Origin: Kutzneria buriramensis
Lineage (GTDB): Bacteria > Actinomycetota > Actinomycetes > Mycobacteriales > Pseudonocardiaceae
Direction of reading: 5' to 3'
Assembly: GCF_043575855.1 (NCBI RefSeq)
Contig: NZ_CP144375.1
Location: forward strand, 5,208,001 to 5,272,000
DNA: 64,000 bases
The notes below the pieces were generated by a model. It saw only the letters and a list, made by a program, of their open reading frames with translations. It ran no database searches and was not told where the DNA came from. Position 1 is the stretch's first letter. Each line of letters starts with the position of its first letter. Shown piece by piece: positions 7,921 through 16,331 of the stretch. A program made the position numbers and the translations under genes.

Positions 7921-8697
7921 CTACTGCTTGCGGGCCATCGCCCCGTACATCCTGGCCCCGGCCAGGTCTCCCACCTCGTCCTCCGGCCGCCACTCCGGCA
8001 GCCACACCACCCCCGGCGGCAGCACCTCCCAGCCGTCGAGGAAGGCCGTCACCTCTTTCTTGCTGCGCAAGTTGATCGTCGCCGTCGCGCGCTTCGCGTA
8101 CAGGTCCGCCACCTCGTCCGGCGCCACCGCGTCGCTCGCCCCGTGCGAGATCACCAGATGGCTGCCCGGCGTCAGGGATTCGCGCAGGTGCCCGATCGCC
8201 TCCGCCGGGCGCTCCTCGTCCTTGACGAAGGGCAGCACCGCCAGCATCAGCACCGCCACCGGCTGCCCGAAGTCCAGCAGTTGCGTCGCCTCCGCCAGCG
8301 CCAGCAGCAGATCCGGCTCCCTCAGGTCTCCCTGGATCGCCGCCGTGTTCGGGTCGTCCGCCAGCAACACGTGGGCGTGCGCCACCGCCACCGGGTCAAG
8401 GTCGACGTACACCACCCTCGCCCCCGGCGCCGCCACCTCGTGCGTGCTCCCCACCGTCGGAATCCCCGCGCCGATGTCCAGGAACTGCCGGATCCCCGCC
8501 TTCCCCAGCTCCCGCACCGCCCGCCGCAGGAACGCCCGGTTGGCCCGCGCCACCATCGGCGCCTCCGGCGCCGCCGCCGTCATCCGGCGCGCCATCTCCC
8601 GGTCCGCCTCGAAGTTGTGCGACCCGCCCAGCAGGAAGTCGTACACCCGCGCCACGTTCGCCCGCTCCGGGTCGGCCCCGGCCGCCCACTGCGACAT
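7921..8697 (-). CDS. SAM-dependent methyltransferase, DUF574 (Methyltransf_19) family
   Basis: A 258-residue protein with the family opening GADPERANVARVYDFLLGG and the SAM-binding motif FLDIGAGIPTVGSTHEVA, followed by the acidic strand VVYVDLDPVAVAHA. This family is greatly expanded in actinomycetes and its substrates are mostly unknown. The ATG at 8697 has AGAGG upstream. Longer in-frame extensions lack family similarity and are rejected. It stands alone, tail to tail with no partner and 63 bp from the start of the two-component operon. Confidence 0.9.
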   Translation of the reverse strand: MSQWAAGADPERANVARVYDFLLGGSHNFEADREMARRMTAAAPEAPMVARANRAFLRRAVRELGKAGIRQFLDIGAGIPTVGSTHEVAAPGARVVYVDLDPVAVAHAHVLLADDPNTAAIQGDLREPDLLLALAEATQLLDFGQPVAVLMLAVLPFVKDEERPAEAIGHLRESLTPGSHLVISHGASDAVAPDEVADLYAKRATATINLRSKKEVTAFLDGWEVLPPGVVWLPEWRPEDEVGDLAGARMYGAMARKQ

Positions 8698-8869
8698 CCG
8701 GCCATCCTCTTCACCGCGCCGGCCCCGAGCAAGAAGATCAACACGTTTGGGGCAAACTCCGCGCGGCGCGGTAACGGCCATCCGGCTGATGATCCACCAA
8801 AACACCAGAAGACCCCCAGCGTGCGTGCCACCATGGCGCTCGCCGTTTTTCCTTGGGGGTGCATCGAAC

Positions 8870-9703
8870 GTGGCCAACGACGAGCAGCAGGGTCATCGCC
8901 CGGCGCCATCGTCGCCCGCCGGTGGTGACAGCGCTCGGCAGCCAGCGGCTGGCTCGGCGACCGACCGCGGAAAGTTGGTCCCGGCCAGCTCCGCAGAGGT
9001 CGAGCCTCGCGCCACTGGCCCTGTGGTGCGGCGCGACGACCGTTCCGGCGGCCCGGCGCGCGTGGTTGGTGTCCGCCTCGGCGTCGTGATCGTGCTGCTG
9101 GTCGTGATCATCGTGTTGGCCACGGCCGTTGTTGTTCTGTGGCTGACGAGGCTGCCCGCAGACGAGGCCGGCACGAAGCCGTCCACCACGACCACCCCCA
9201 CCCAGACGTCGACGACGGTCAAACCCACCACCGGGCCGAGCAGCCGACCGGCGTCGACAACTCCGAGCAGCTCACCCGGAGTCTCCAGTACGGCCTCGTC
9301 CGGTGGGGGCGCAGCACCGTCATGGAGTGGTCAGGTCGTGCTGACGAGTGGCGGCGACTTGAGCGGGCTGAGCATCCATTTAGTGCCGCCCAAATACAGC
9401 GAACTCGAGGGCAATATCTCCGTGGGCCTGATGGACGACGAGCAGCAAGTGGACAGGCTGAGCCTCGCCAACGGCACGTTGGCGGCCAGGCTGGACACGC
9501 CCGCTGCCGGGGCCGGGTTCGACGACTGCCGCCAACTGCTCCTGCACAACATCTCCGGCAGCTTCCTGAACGTGCACGTCGGCGACCGTGTGTGCTTCCA
9601 GAACAAGGACGGGGACATCGGCCTGATGACCGTGAAGGGCCGACACCCGGAGGGGCAGTTCGCGCTGGCCACCGACCTGGTGGTCTGGCAGCACCCGTCC
9701 TGA
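8870..9703 (+). CDS. Membrane-anchored protein with Ser/Thr/Pro linker and extracellular domain
   Basis: A 277-residue protein starting at a GTG preceded by GGGGGT. The N-terminal 65 residues are polar and cytoplasmic, one transmembrane helix follows (about 68-92), then a Ser/Thr/Pro-rich spacer (about 100-160). The C-terminal globular domain of about 115 residues has two cysteines (FDDCRQ and DRVCFQNKDG) that may pair. The architecture resembles receptor-type Ser/Thr kinases without the kinase. The function is unknown. It ends just before a dispersed GC-rich repeat and a strong terminator. Confidence 0.8.
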   Translation: MANDEQQGHRPAPSSPAGGDSARQPAAGSATDRGKLVPASSAEVEPRATGPVVRRDDRSGGPARVVGVRLGVVIVLLVVIIVLATAVVVLWLTRLPADEAGTKPSTTTTPTQTSTTVKPTTGPSSRPASTTPSSSPGVSSTASSGGGAAPSWSGQVVLTSGGDLSGLSIHLVPPKYSELEGNISVGLMDDEQQVDRLSLANGTLAARLDTPAAGAGFDDCRQLLLHNISGSFLNVHVGDRVCFQNKDGDIGLMTVKGRHPEGQFALATDLVVWQHPS

Positions 9704-9747
9704 AACTGCGGGCCTTCCGGAGAGGGAAGACCCCATGGACCACCCGT

Positions 9748-9814
9748 CGGGGTCCGGGGCGAAGCCCCGGCGTGGGGGTGTGGGGGCCGGGCCCCCACAA
9801 AACACAACGAGCGA
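9748..9814. repeat. GC-rich intergenic repeat, copy 1
   Basis: The block begins CGGGGTCCGGGGCGAAGCCC and continues through GGCGTGGGGGTG, GGGGGCCGGGC, the CCCCCACAAAA segment and GAGCGA. The same block recurs after the helicase gene at 30271. It folds into two adjacent hairpins (GGGGC-GAA-GCCCC and TGTGGGGGCC/GGCCCCCACA). Confidence 0.8.
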
Positions 9815-9848
9815 TCCATGTCTGCGCTTCACAGCAGACATGGATCGC
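9811..9848. terminator. Long hairpin shared by CDS and tRNA-Thr
   Basis: Perfect 15-bp arms (GCGATCCATGTCTGC and its complement) enclose the loop GCTTCACA. It lies 3' of the rightward membrane-protein gene and 3' of the leftward tRNA gene, so it can terminate both. Confidence 0.85.
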
Positions 9849-9858
9849 CCGGATCGCG

Positions 9859-9932
9859 AGCCGCCTGTCGGAATCGAACCGACGACCTGCTCATTACGAG
9901 TGAGCTGCTCTGGCCGACTGAGCTAAGGCGGC
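9859..9932 (-). tRNA. tRNA-Thr (anticodon CGT)
   Basis: A complete 74-nt cloverleaf on the minus strand: acceptor GCCGCCT/AGGCGGC, D-stem GCTC/GAGC, anticodon stem GCTCA/TGAGC with loop CTCGTAA, and T-arm GTCGG-TTCGATT-CCGAC. The anticodon CGU reads ACG. The 3' CCA is not encoded and must be added after transcription. The discriminator base is U. Confidence 0.97.
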
Positions 9933-9946
9933 GTGGTGCGTGGACA

Positions 9947-9952
9947 ACTATA
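9947..9952 (-). promoter_or_regulatory. -10 element of tRNA-Thr promoter
   Basis: TATAGT on the minus strand lies 14 bases upstream of the tRNA 5' end, a fitting distance for a -10 box with a short leader. No clear TTGACA-like -35 is visible. Confidence 0.6.
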
Positions 9953-10129
9953 GCGGGCCGGGGGCACCAGTCGTGCACGGGATACCGGCCGGGCGCGGGT
10001 GACGGGGGTCTCACCTGGCCGGGTGGTGTTGATCAAGCTAGCAACAAACCCGTTACCTGCGGTTACCTCTGTCGTTAGCACCTACGTGACGCCGGTCTCA
10101 TGCGCTGGCCACCGAGGAGGAAGCCGCTG

Positions 10130-11716
10130 ATGCGAGGTCGCCCGCCGCTCGCCCTGGCACTGCCGGCCGCTGTCGCCCTCCTGGCGGTGGGTGCGGGGCC
10201 GGCCTTCGCGGTGCCGACGACGACCCCGATCCCGAGCCCGGCGGACCCGAACCAGCCGCCCGCCTCGGCGCCGAACGGGCCGCAGCCGCTGGGCCACGCG
10301 GTGGGGGACGCGGGCGGCGGCCTGGCGGTGATCCGGTTGCTGCCGAACTCGGTGCCGACCTCGTCGATCCTGCCGAACCTCCAGGACGAGCTGCCGAAGC
10401 AGCCGGCGGCGGAGGCGGGCTTCGGCCTGTCGAGCGCGCAGGCGAACTCGGAGGCATACCTCTCCTACGAGCACGCGATCGCACAGGCATCGCCGCTGGG
10501 GTTCGCGATCGCGGGCAACGCGCCGCAGACGCCGGGGGCGCTGTCGCAGACGGCCCTGCCGGACAACCCGCAGCCGACGTCGGGCGGCCTGAACCCGCCG
10601 TCGACGCCGCTGGACACGCTGCTGAAGGTGGGCGTGCTCAACGGCAGCGTGCACGCGAGGTGGAGCGAGACGGCGGGCCCGTGCGTGGACACGATCGCGG
10701 ACGCGCAGACGTCGCTGGCGGATCTGTCCGTGCTGAACGCGATCCCGAACCTGCCGAACGTGACGGACCTCACCGGCCTGGTGAACCCGTCGAGCAAGCT
10801 GGACCAGGGCACGGCCAACCAGGTCGTGGACTCGCTGAAGACGATGACGGCTCCGCTGAGCCAGCTGGGCGGCTTGCTGTCGGGCAAGCAGACCTCGGAC
10901 GGCAAGGGCTCGCTGGTGAGCCTGCCGAACACGCTGAGCTCCCGCTCCGTGGTGAAGCTGGTGGACATCCCGGGCTCGCCCAACAAGGCCGTGCAGTCGA
11001 CATCCACCATGCAGGTGGCCAGCGTGAAGGTGCTGGCGGGCACGCCGATGGAGCTGGACGTCAACGTGGTAAGCCAGCCGACGCTCCAGGTGACGTCGAC
11101 GGGTGACCCGAAGACCTCGACGGTGAACTACACGGCGCCGGTGCTCCAGGTGGTACAGGGCGGCAAGACGCTGGGCACGCTGGACGCCGCGAACCCGAAG
11201 CTGGACGTGCCGGTGGGCGTGCCGCTGCCGGGCGCCGACCAGCTGGGCAAGCTTCCGATCATCGGCGGCCTGCTGCCCAACGGCAGCCCCATCCCGGCGG
11301 CGCTGAAGAAGATCGACATCGGCGTGCTGCGGCTCCAGATCGCCGAGCTGGACCAGAAGACCCAGCAGATCACCGGTCAGCCGTTCACCGGCTTCCAGCT
11401 GGGCGCGACGGCCCGGCTGCTGGACCTCCAACTGCTGCCGACCGACGCCCTGGGCCTGCCGAACCTGCCGTCCGCGCTGGCCCAGGTGACGCTGGGCGAG
11501 CAGGTGGCCCGCGCGGTGGCGCCGACCGGCGGCGTCGTGTGCGGCTCCACGACCCCGCCGGCGACCAACCCGGCCCCGCAGGGCTCGCCGCCGCTGGCCT
11601 ACACCAACGCCGCCTACGACACGATCCCGCTGTTCTGGACGGGCACCGCCTTGCTGCTGGCCGGGGTGGTCGTGGTGGCGGCGCTGCCGTATCGCCGGCA
11701 GCGCCGCCACCACTGA
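10130..11716 (+). CDS. Secreted, C-terminally anchored surface protein
   Basis: A 528-residue protein. The ATG at 10130 has the excellent site GAGGAGGAAG, so the ATG at 10100 is rejected. A signal peptide (about 1-28, ending AFA) is followed by a Pro-rich start and a long region rich in Gly, Pro, Leu and Thr with few charges. A C-terminal transmembrane helix (about 503-522, FWTGTALLLAGVVVVAALP) and the basic tail YRRQRRHH finish the protein. There is no LPxTG, so anchoring is by the helix. Two Cys residues (near GPCVDT and VVCGST) may pair. I know no function for it. Similar long proteins are typical of Pseudonocardiaceae envelopes (inference). Confidence 0.85.
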   Translation: MRGRPPLALALPAAVALLAVGAGPAFAVPTTTPIPSPADPNQPPASAPNGPQPLGHAVGDAGGGLAVIRLLPNSVPTSSILPNLQDELPKQPAAEAGFGLSSAQANSEAYLSYEHAIAQASPLGFAIAGNAPQTPGALSQTALPDNPQPTSGGLNPPSTPLDTLLKVGVLNGSVHARWSETAGPCVDTIADAQTSLADLSVLNAIPNLPNVTDLTGLVNPSSKLDQGTANQVVDSLKTMTAPLSQLGGLLSGKQTSDGKGSLVSLPNTLSSRSVVKLVDIPGSPNKAVQSTSTMQVASVKVLAGTPMELDVNVVSQPTLQVTSTGDPKTSTVNYTAPVLQVVQGGKTLGTLDAANPKLDVPVGVPLPGADQLGKLPIIGGLLPNGSPIPAALKKIDIGVLRLQIAELDQKTQQITGQPFTGFQLGATARLLDLQLLPTDALGLPNLPSALAQVTLGEQVARAVAPTGGVVCGSTTPPATNPAPQGSPPLAYTNAAYDTIPLFWTGTALLLAGVVVVAALPYRRQRRHH

Positions 11717-11717
11717 C

Positions 11718-12926
11718 TCAGATGTCCAACGCGAGGGTGGCCCGGTCGGGCCGCAGGACCCGCAGGATCGCCTCCATCAGGTAGTAGTCCGCGTAGGGCA
11801 GGCCGATCTCGACGCCGTCCTCCGCGGGCCGGTTGCGGGTGCCGCGCGCCAGGATGGCGTCGGCCCGCGCCGACCTGGTGGTCAGGCACGACCGGCCGAG
11901 CGCGTCGAGGAACCGCAGCGCGGCGGCCTCGTAGCGCGGGTTGCCGGTGAGCTTGGCCAGGTCCAACATGCCGGCCGCGTTGACCGTCGCGGCCGACGAG
12001 TCCTTCACGTCGTACGGCGCGAGCGGCGACCGGTAGTCCCACACCGGGATGTAGTCGTCGGTGATGTGCTGGATGGTCCAGTCCGCCAGCCGCCTCGACA
12101 CGTCCAGGAAGGCCCGGTCGCCGGTGCGGTGGAACATCCGGGCGAAGCCGTACACGCCCCACGACTGGCCCCGCGACCAGCACGACGTGGCGCTGTAGCC
12201 CTGCACGGTGTTCTGCCCGATCGGCGCGCCGGTGTCGGGGTCGAAGTCGAACACGTGGCAGGTGGTGTTGTCCGGCCGCACCATGTACCTCGCGGCGGTC
12301 TTGGCGTGCGCGACGGCCACGTCCTGGTACCTGCTGTCGCCGGTGACCTTGGCGGCCCAGCACAGCAGGTCCAGGTTCATCATGGTGTCGATGATCATCC
12401 GGCCGGCGTTGGCGGGCGTGCCCAGCGCGCCCCAGGCCCGGATGAACTGGCCCTTCTCGTTGAACCGCTTGATCAGCTCGCCGGCGGCGACCAGCGCGCC
12501 GTCCCGCCAGGACGTCTCGCCGGTCAGCCGGAAAGCGGTTACCCACGACGGGGTGAACAGGAAACCGAGGTCGTGGTCGGTGTTCTGGGTCTGCCTGGGC
12601 GCCAGCTTGAGCGCCCACGACTCGGCGAGCTGCTTGAACGAGTCGTCGTTGGTGTACAGGTAGGCCATCCACAGCTGGCCCGGCCAGAAGCCGCCGACCC
12701 AGCTGCCGTCGGCGGCGGTGGTGTACTTCTCGAACTTCGTGCCGGTGGGGAAGGCCGTCACGGTCGGCGCAACCGCGCGCAGCTTGGCGATGGCGTAGTC
12801 CATCGTGCCGCGCAGGTTGCCGCCGTACGAGGCGTCGGCGGCGCTTGCGGTGGCGGGTGTGGCGACCAAGGCTCCTCCAGCTGCGACAGCGGCGCCGGCG
12901 ATCAACGTGCGACGCGACAAGGTCAT
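11718..12926 (-). CDS. GH88 unsaturated glucuronyl hydrolase, Tat-exported
   Basis: A 402-residue protein with a twin-arginine signal (LSRRTLIAG, cleavage near residue 29) and the GH88 alpha/alpha barrel. Candidate catalytic residues are Asp119 in NTDHDLGF and Asp180 in MIIDTMMNL, matching the two essential Asp of characterised unsaturated glucuronyl hydrolases. It would remove the 4,5-unsaturated uronic acid left by polysaccharide lyases outside the membrane. It lies one base after the permease stop codon in the same operon and opposite kduI-kduD, which process the released sugar. Confidence 0.93.
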   Translation of the reverse strand: MTLSRRTLIAGAAVAAGGALVATPATASAADASYGGNLRGTMDYAIAKLRAVAPTVTAFPTGTKFEKYTTAADGSWVGGFWPGQLWMAYLYTNDDSFKQLAESWALKLAPRQTQNTDHDLGFLFTPSWVTAFRLTGETSWRDGALVAAGELIKRFNEKGQFIRAWGALGTPANAGRMIIDTMMNLDLLCWAAKVTGDSRYQDVAVAHAKTAARYMVRPDNTTCHVFDFDPDTGAPIGQNTVQGYSATSCWSRGQSWGVYGFARMFHRTGDRAFLDVSRRLADWTIQHITDDYIPVWDYRSPLAPYDVKDSSAATVNAAGMLDLAKLTGNPRYEAAALRFLDALGRSCLTTRSARADAILARGTRNRPAEDGVEIGLPYADYYLMEAILRVLRPDRATLALDI

Positions 12927-12927
12927 C

Positions 12928-14568
12928 TCAGGGCACCATCCATCCGAGTACGGGAGTGGACTGCAGGAAGACGAGCACGCACAGGACGAGCAGCAGCCCG
13001 ATGCTCCAGCCGAAGACCCGGCGGAACAGCTCCCCCTCCTTGCCGACCAGGCCGACCGCGGCCGTGCCGATGGCGAGGTTCTGGGGAGAGATCATCTTGG
13101 CCATCACGCCGCCGGAGCTGTTCGCGGCGCCGAACAGGATCGGCGAGGCGCCCAGCTGGTGCGCGGCGGCGAACTGCGACCCGCCCAACAGGGTGTTGGA
13201 GCCGACGTCGGTGCCGGTGATGGTGACGCCGAACCAGCCGACGACGGGTGACAGGAACGCGAAGAACGCCCCGGTGCCGGCCAGCCACGAGCCGAGCGTG
13301 GTGATCTGGCCGGACAGGTTCATCACGTACGACAGCGCGAACACGGCGAGGATGGCGATGATCGCCCAGCCGAACTGCTTGACGGTCCGCCCGTAGATCC
13401 GCACCGCGGTGCCCAGGCCGATCCTCAGCACGAACAGCGACAGCAGGCCGGATACGAGCAGCAGCGTGCCGGTGGCGCCGAAGAAGTTCAGCGTGTAGCT
13501 GGTGTCGACCTTCTTGCCGGCGGCGTTCTGGATGGCCAGGCCCGGCCAGCTGAACTTCCACACGATGGCGTTGAGGGCCTTCTTGATCGGCGCGATCTGG
13601 GCCAGCGAGAAGACCACCACGATGATCGCGTACGGGGTGAAGGCCTTGATCACGTCGGCCCGGCTGTCGCGGGCTCCGTCCGCGCCGCCGGTCACCGTCG
13701 CCACGCCACCGCCACCGTTGCCACCGCCGCCTCCCCGGCCGGTGGACACGGTCGCGGTCGCCGGCTGCCACACCCGGACCAGCAGCAGCACGGCGCCGGC
13801 CGACACGATCGCGGCCAGGATGTCGCACAGCTGGTACGAGAGGTAGCTGGAGACCAGGAACTGGGTGAGGCCGAAGCTGACACCCGCGACCAGCGCGGCC
13901 GGCCACGCCTCACGCACGCCCTTGCGGCCGTCGGCGATGAACAGCAGCACGAACGGCACGATCGCGGCCAGGAAACACACCTGCCGGCCGGCCATCGCGC
14001 CGAACTGGTCCACCGGCAGGCCGCTGATCGGGCCGAGCGCGGTGATCGGGTTGCCCAGGCCGCCGAACGCGACCGGCGCGGTGTCCGCGACCAGCGTCAG
14101 CGCCGCCGCCTTGAGCGGGTTGACGCCCAGCGCGATCAGCATGACCGAGCAGATCGCGACCGGGCTGCCGCCGCCGGCAAGCGCTTCCAACAACGCGCCG
14201 AAGGAAAAGGCGATCACGATCGCCTGCACCCGCGAGTCCTCGCTGACCGAGCTGAACGCCCGCCGGAGCACCTCGAAGTGCCCGCTGTGCACGGTCAGGT
14301 TGTAGACCCAGATCGCGTTGAACGTGATCCACAGGACCAGCAGCACGCTGTTCGCGATGCCGTACACGCCGGCGTCCAGCGCCGTGCCCAACGGCATGCC
14401 GAAGCCGGCCACCGCGATCACGATGGCGATCACCAGCGCCGCGATGCCGGCCCAGTGGGCCTTCCAGCGCAGCCCGCCCAGCAGTAGCAGAACCGCCAGC
14501 AGGGGGATGAGCGCCAGCACCGCGGACAAGGTGAGCGAGCCGGCCGGGTCGAGGGTCTGTCTGAACAC
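12928..14568 (-). CDS. LctP-family (lactate permease-type) transporter
   Basis: A 546-residue protein with 12-14 predicted helices and family motifs FGALLEALAGGGSPVAICSV, NPLKAAALTLVADTAPVAFGG and ITGTDVGSNTLLGG. LctP members import lactate or glycolate with protons. Here the operon partner is GH88 and the divergent genes are kduI and kduD, so a uronate-derived acid (4-deoxy-5-keto-uronate or KDG) is a plausible substrate (inference). A Gly/Thr/Val-rich cytoplasmic loop (about 276-300, GGGGGNGGGG) is unusual for the family. GTG start with GGTGAG upstream. Confidence 0.9.
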   Translation of the reverse strand: MFRQTLDPAGSLTLSAVLALIPLLAVLLLLGGLRWKAHWAGIAALVIAIVIAVAGFGMPLGTALDAGVYGIANSVLLVLWITFNAIWVYNLTVHSGHFEVLRRAFSSVSEDSRVQAIVIAFSFGALLEALAGGGSPVAICSVMLIALGVNPLKAAALTLVADTAPVAFGGLGNPITALGPISGLPVDQFGAMAGRQVCFLAAIVPFVLLFIADGRKGVREAWPAALVAGVSFGLTQFLVSSYLSYQLCDILAAIVSAGAVLLLVRVWQPATATVSTGRGGGGGNGGGGVATVTGGADGARDSRADVIKAFTPYAIIVVVFSLAQIAPIKKALNAIVWKFSWPGLAIQNAAGKKVDTSYTLNFFGATGTLLLVSGLLSLFVLRIGLGTAVRIYGRTVKQFGWAIIAILAVFALSYVMNLSGQITTLGSWLAGTGAFFAFLSPVVGWFGVTITGTDVGSNTLLGGSQFAAAHQLGASPILFGAANSSGGVMAKMISPQNLAIGTAAVGLVGKEGELFRRVFGWSIGLLLVLCVLVFLQSTPVLGWMVP

Positions 14569-14647
14569 TTCTCACCGCCTTTTCCCAGGTTGGAGCCCGT
14601 ATGGAAGTCGGACCCCGTAACCGGCGGCGGTGGCCACGGGGGCACTT

Positions 14648-14664
14648 GTTCCGTAGGACGGAAC
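14648..14664. promoter_or_regulatory. Candidate IclR operator
   Basis: GTTCCGTAGGACGGAAC is a perfect inverted repeat (7-bp arms, 3-bp spacer) in the gap between the divergent lctP and kduI operons. A further half-site GTTCC follows at 14669-14673. An IclR regulator is encoded downstream of kduD and is the obvious ligand. Confidence 0.65.
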
Positions 14665-14757
14665 GTAGTTCCATAAGTGGCGACATCGTGTCATCTGGTC
14701 GCAACATCCGCCAGGGGTCAACCGCCGCTGCCCCCGCTAGCCCAGCAGGAGCACCAC

Positions 14758-15585
14758 ATGGAGGTCAGGCACCACACCAACCCCGCCCAGCTGCGCGGTT
14801 TCGACACCGCCCAGCTGCGGGAGAACTACCTGGTGGAGGACCTGTTCCGGACCGGAGAGGTGCGCACGGTCCTCACCCACGCCGACCGGGTCGTGCTCGG
14901 CGGCGCCGCGCCGGTGCCCGGCCAGCCGCTCACGCTGCCCAACCCCGACCAGCTGCGCTCGACGTCGTTCCTGGAGCGCCGCGAGATGGCGGTGGTCGTG
15001 GTCAGCGGCGCCGGCAGCGTCGTGGTGGACGGCGACAAGCACGAGCTCGGCCACCGCGACTGCCTGTACATCGGCCGGGGCGCGGTGGACGTGCAGTTCC
15101 ACGCCGGCGACAGCGAGACCCACTTCTACCTGTTCTCGGCCACCTCGCACGCCAGCTACCCGACGGCCGTGGCCCGGTTCGACGAGGTCGAGTTCGCGGA
15201 GCTCGGCGAGCAGTCCACCGCCAACGTCCGCGAGCTGCGCAAGTACATCCACGCCGACGGCATCCGGTCGAGCCAGATCGTGGTCGGCGTGACCAAGCTG
15301 GCCGACGGCAGCGTGTGGAACACGATGCCGCCGCACACCCACGACCGCCGCACCGAGTGCTACCTGTACTTCGACCTGCCGGCCGAGCACCGCGTCGTGC
15401 ACCTGTGCGGCGAGCCGCAGGAGACCCGGGACATCATCGTCGCCAACGAGCAGGCCGTGGTGTCGCCGAGCTGGTCCATCCACAGCGGCGCCGGCACGCA
15501 CTCGTACGCCTTCGTGTGGGCGATGGCCGGCGAGAACCAGGCGTTCACCGACATGGACCAGGTCGCCGTGACGGAGCTGCGCTGA
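14758..15585 (+). CDS. kduI: 5-dehydro-4-deoxy-D-glucuronate isomerase
   Basis: A 275-residue KduI of normal length. It isomerises 4-deoxy-L-threo-5-hexosulose uronate to 3-deoxy-D-glycero-2,5-hexodiulosonate. The metal site is complete: two His and a Glu in MPPHTHDRRTECYLYF and a fourth ligand His in WSIHSGAG. The opening MEVRHHTNPAQLRGFDT is typical of the family. The ATG has AGGAG upstream; an earlier in-frame ATG lacks one. The stop overlaps kduD by one base (TGATG), giving tight coupling. Confidence 0.96.
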   Translation: MEVRHHTNPAQLRGFDTAQLRENYLVEDLFRTGEVRTVLTHADRVVLGGAAPVPGQPLTLPNPDQLRSTSFLERREMAVVVVSGAGSVVVDGDKHELGHRDCLYIGRGAVDVQFHAGDSETHFYLFSATSHASYPTAVARFDEVEFAELGEQSTANVRELRKYIHADGIRSSQIVVGVTKLADGSVWNTMPPHTHDRRTECYLYFDLPAEHRVVHLCGEPQETRDIIVANEQAVVSPSWSIHSGAGTHSYAFVWAMAGENQAFTDMDQVAVTELR

Positions 15586-16331
15586 TGTTCTCGCTCAAGG
15601 GCAGGACCGCCCTGGTCACCGGGGCTCGCACCGGCATCGGCAAGGCGATCGCGGTCGGCCTGGCGCAGGCCGGGGCCGACCTGGTGCTGCTCGGGCACCG
15701 CCCCGACTTCGCCGAGGTCACCGCCGAGGGAAAAGCCGCCGGCGCGGCCGTCGAGACGATGATCGTCGACCTCACGGATCCGGCCGCGGTGGAGCCGGCG
15801 CTGGCCGAGCTGCTGGCCCGCCGCGAGGTGGACGTGCTGGTCAACAACGCCGGCATCATCCACCGGCAGCCGGCCGCCGACGTGTCGCTGGAGGACTGGC
15901 GGCGGGTGCAGGCGGTGAACCTGGACTCGGTGTTCGCGCTCAGCCAGGCCGTCGGCCGGCAGATGACCGCCCGCGGCTCCGGCAAGATCATCACCATCGC
16001 GTCGCTGCTGAGCTTCCAGGGCGGCATCAACGTCAGCGGCTACACCACCAGCAAGCACGCGGTGGCCGGCCTGACCAAGGCGCTGGCCAACGAGTGGGCG
16101 CCGCACGGCGTGCAGGTCAACGCCATCGCACCTGGCTACATCGAGACCAACAACACCGAGGCGCTGCGGGCCGACCCGGACCGCGAGCCGGCGATCCGCG
16201 GCCGCATCCCGGCCGGCCGCTGGGGCCGGCCCGAGGACCTGGTCGGCGCGGCGGTGTTCCTGGCCTCGCCGGCCTCGGACTACGTCAACGGTCACGTGCT
16301 GGTCGTCGACGGCGGGTGGCTGTCGCGTTGA
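15585..16331 (+). CDS. kduD: 2-dehydro-3-deoxy-D-gluconate 5-dehydrogenase (SDR)
   Basis: A 248-residue short-chain dehydrogenase. NAD-binding motif TGARTGIG (about 12-19), NNAG (about 87-90), catalytic Ser in IASLLS, and Tyr153/Lys157 in YTTSK are all present. It reduces the KduI product to KDG. The gene starts on the last base of kduI and overlaps the iclR start, so three genes form one transcript. No KDG kinase or aldolase is in the window. Confidence 0.94.
   Translation: MFSLKGRTALVTGARTGIGKAIAVGLAQAGADLVLLGHRPDFAEVTAEGKAAGAAVETMIVDLTDPAAVEPALAELLARREVDVLVNNAGIIHRQPAADVSLEDWRRVQAVNLDSVFALSQAVGRQMTARGSGKIITIASLLSFQGGINVSGYTTSKHAVAGLTKALANEWAPHGVQVNAIAPGYIETNNTEALRADPDREPAIRGRIPAGRWGRPEDLVGAAVFLASPASDYVNGHVLVVDGGWLSR

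Noticed and set aside
10100..10129. ATG at 10100 as start of the large secreted protein
   Set aside because: No ribosome site precedes it, and it would put basic residues in front of a complete signal peptide. The ATG at 10130 has GAGGAGGAAG.
13680..13760. Gly-rich segment in the LctP protein as a frameshift
   Set aside because: Membrane helices on both sides remain in the same frame. It is a low-complexity cytoplasmic loop.
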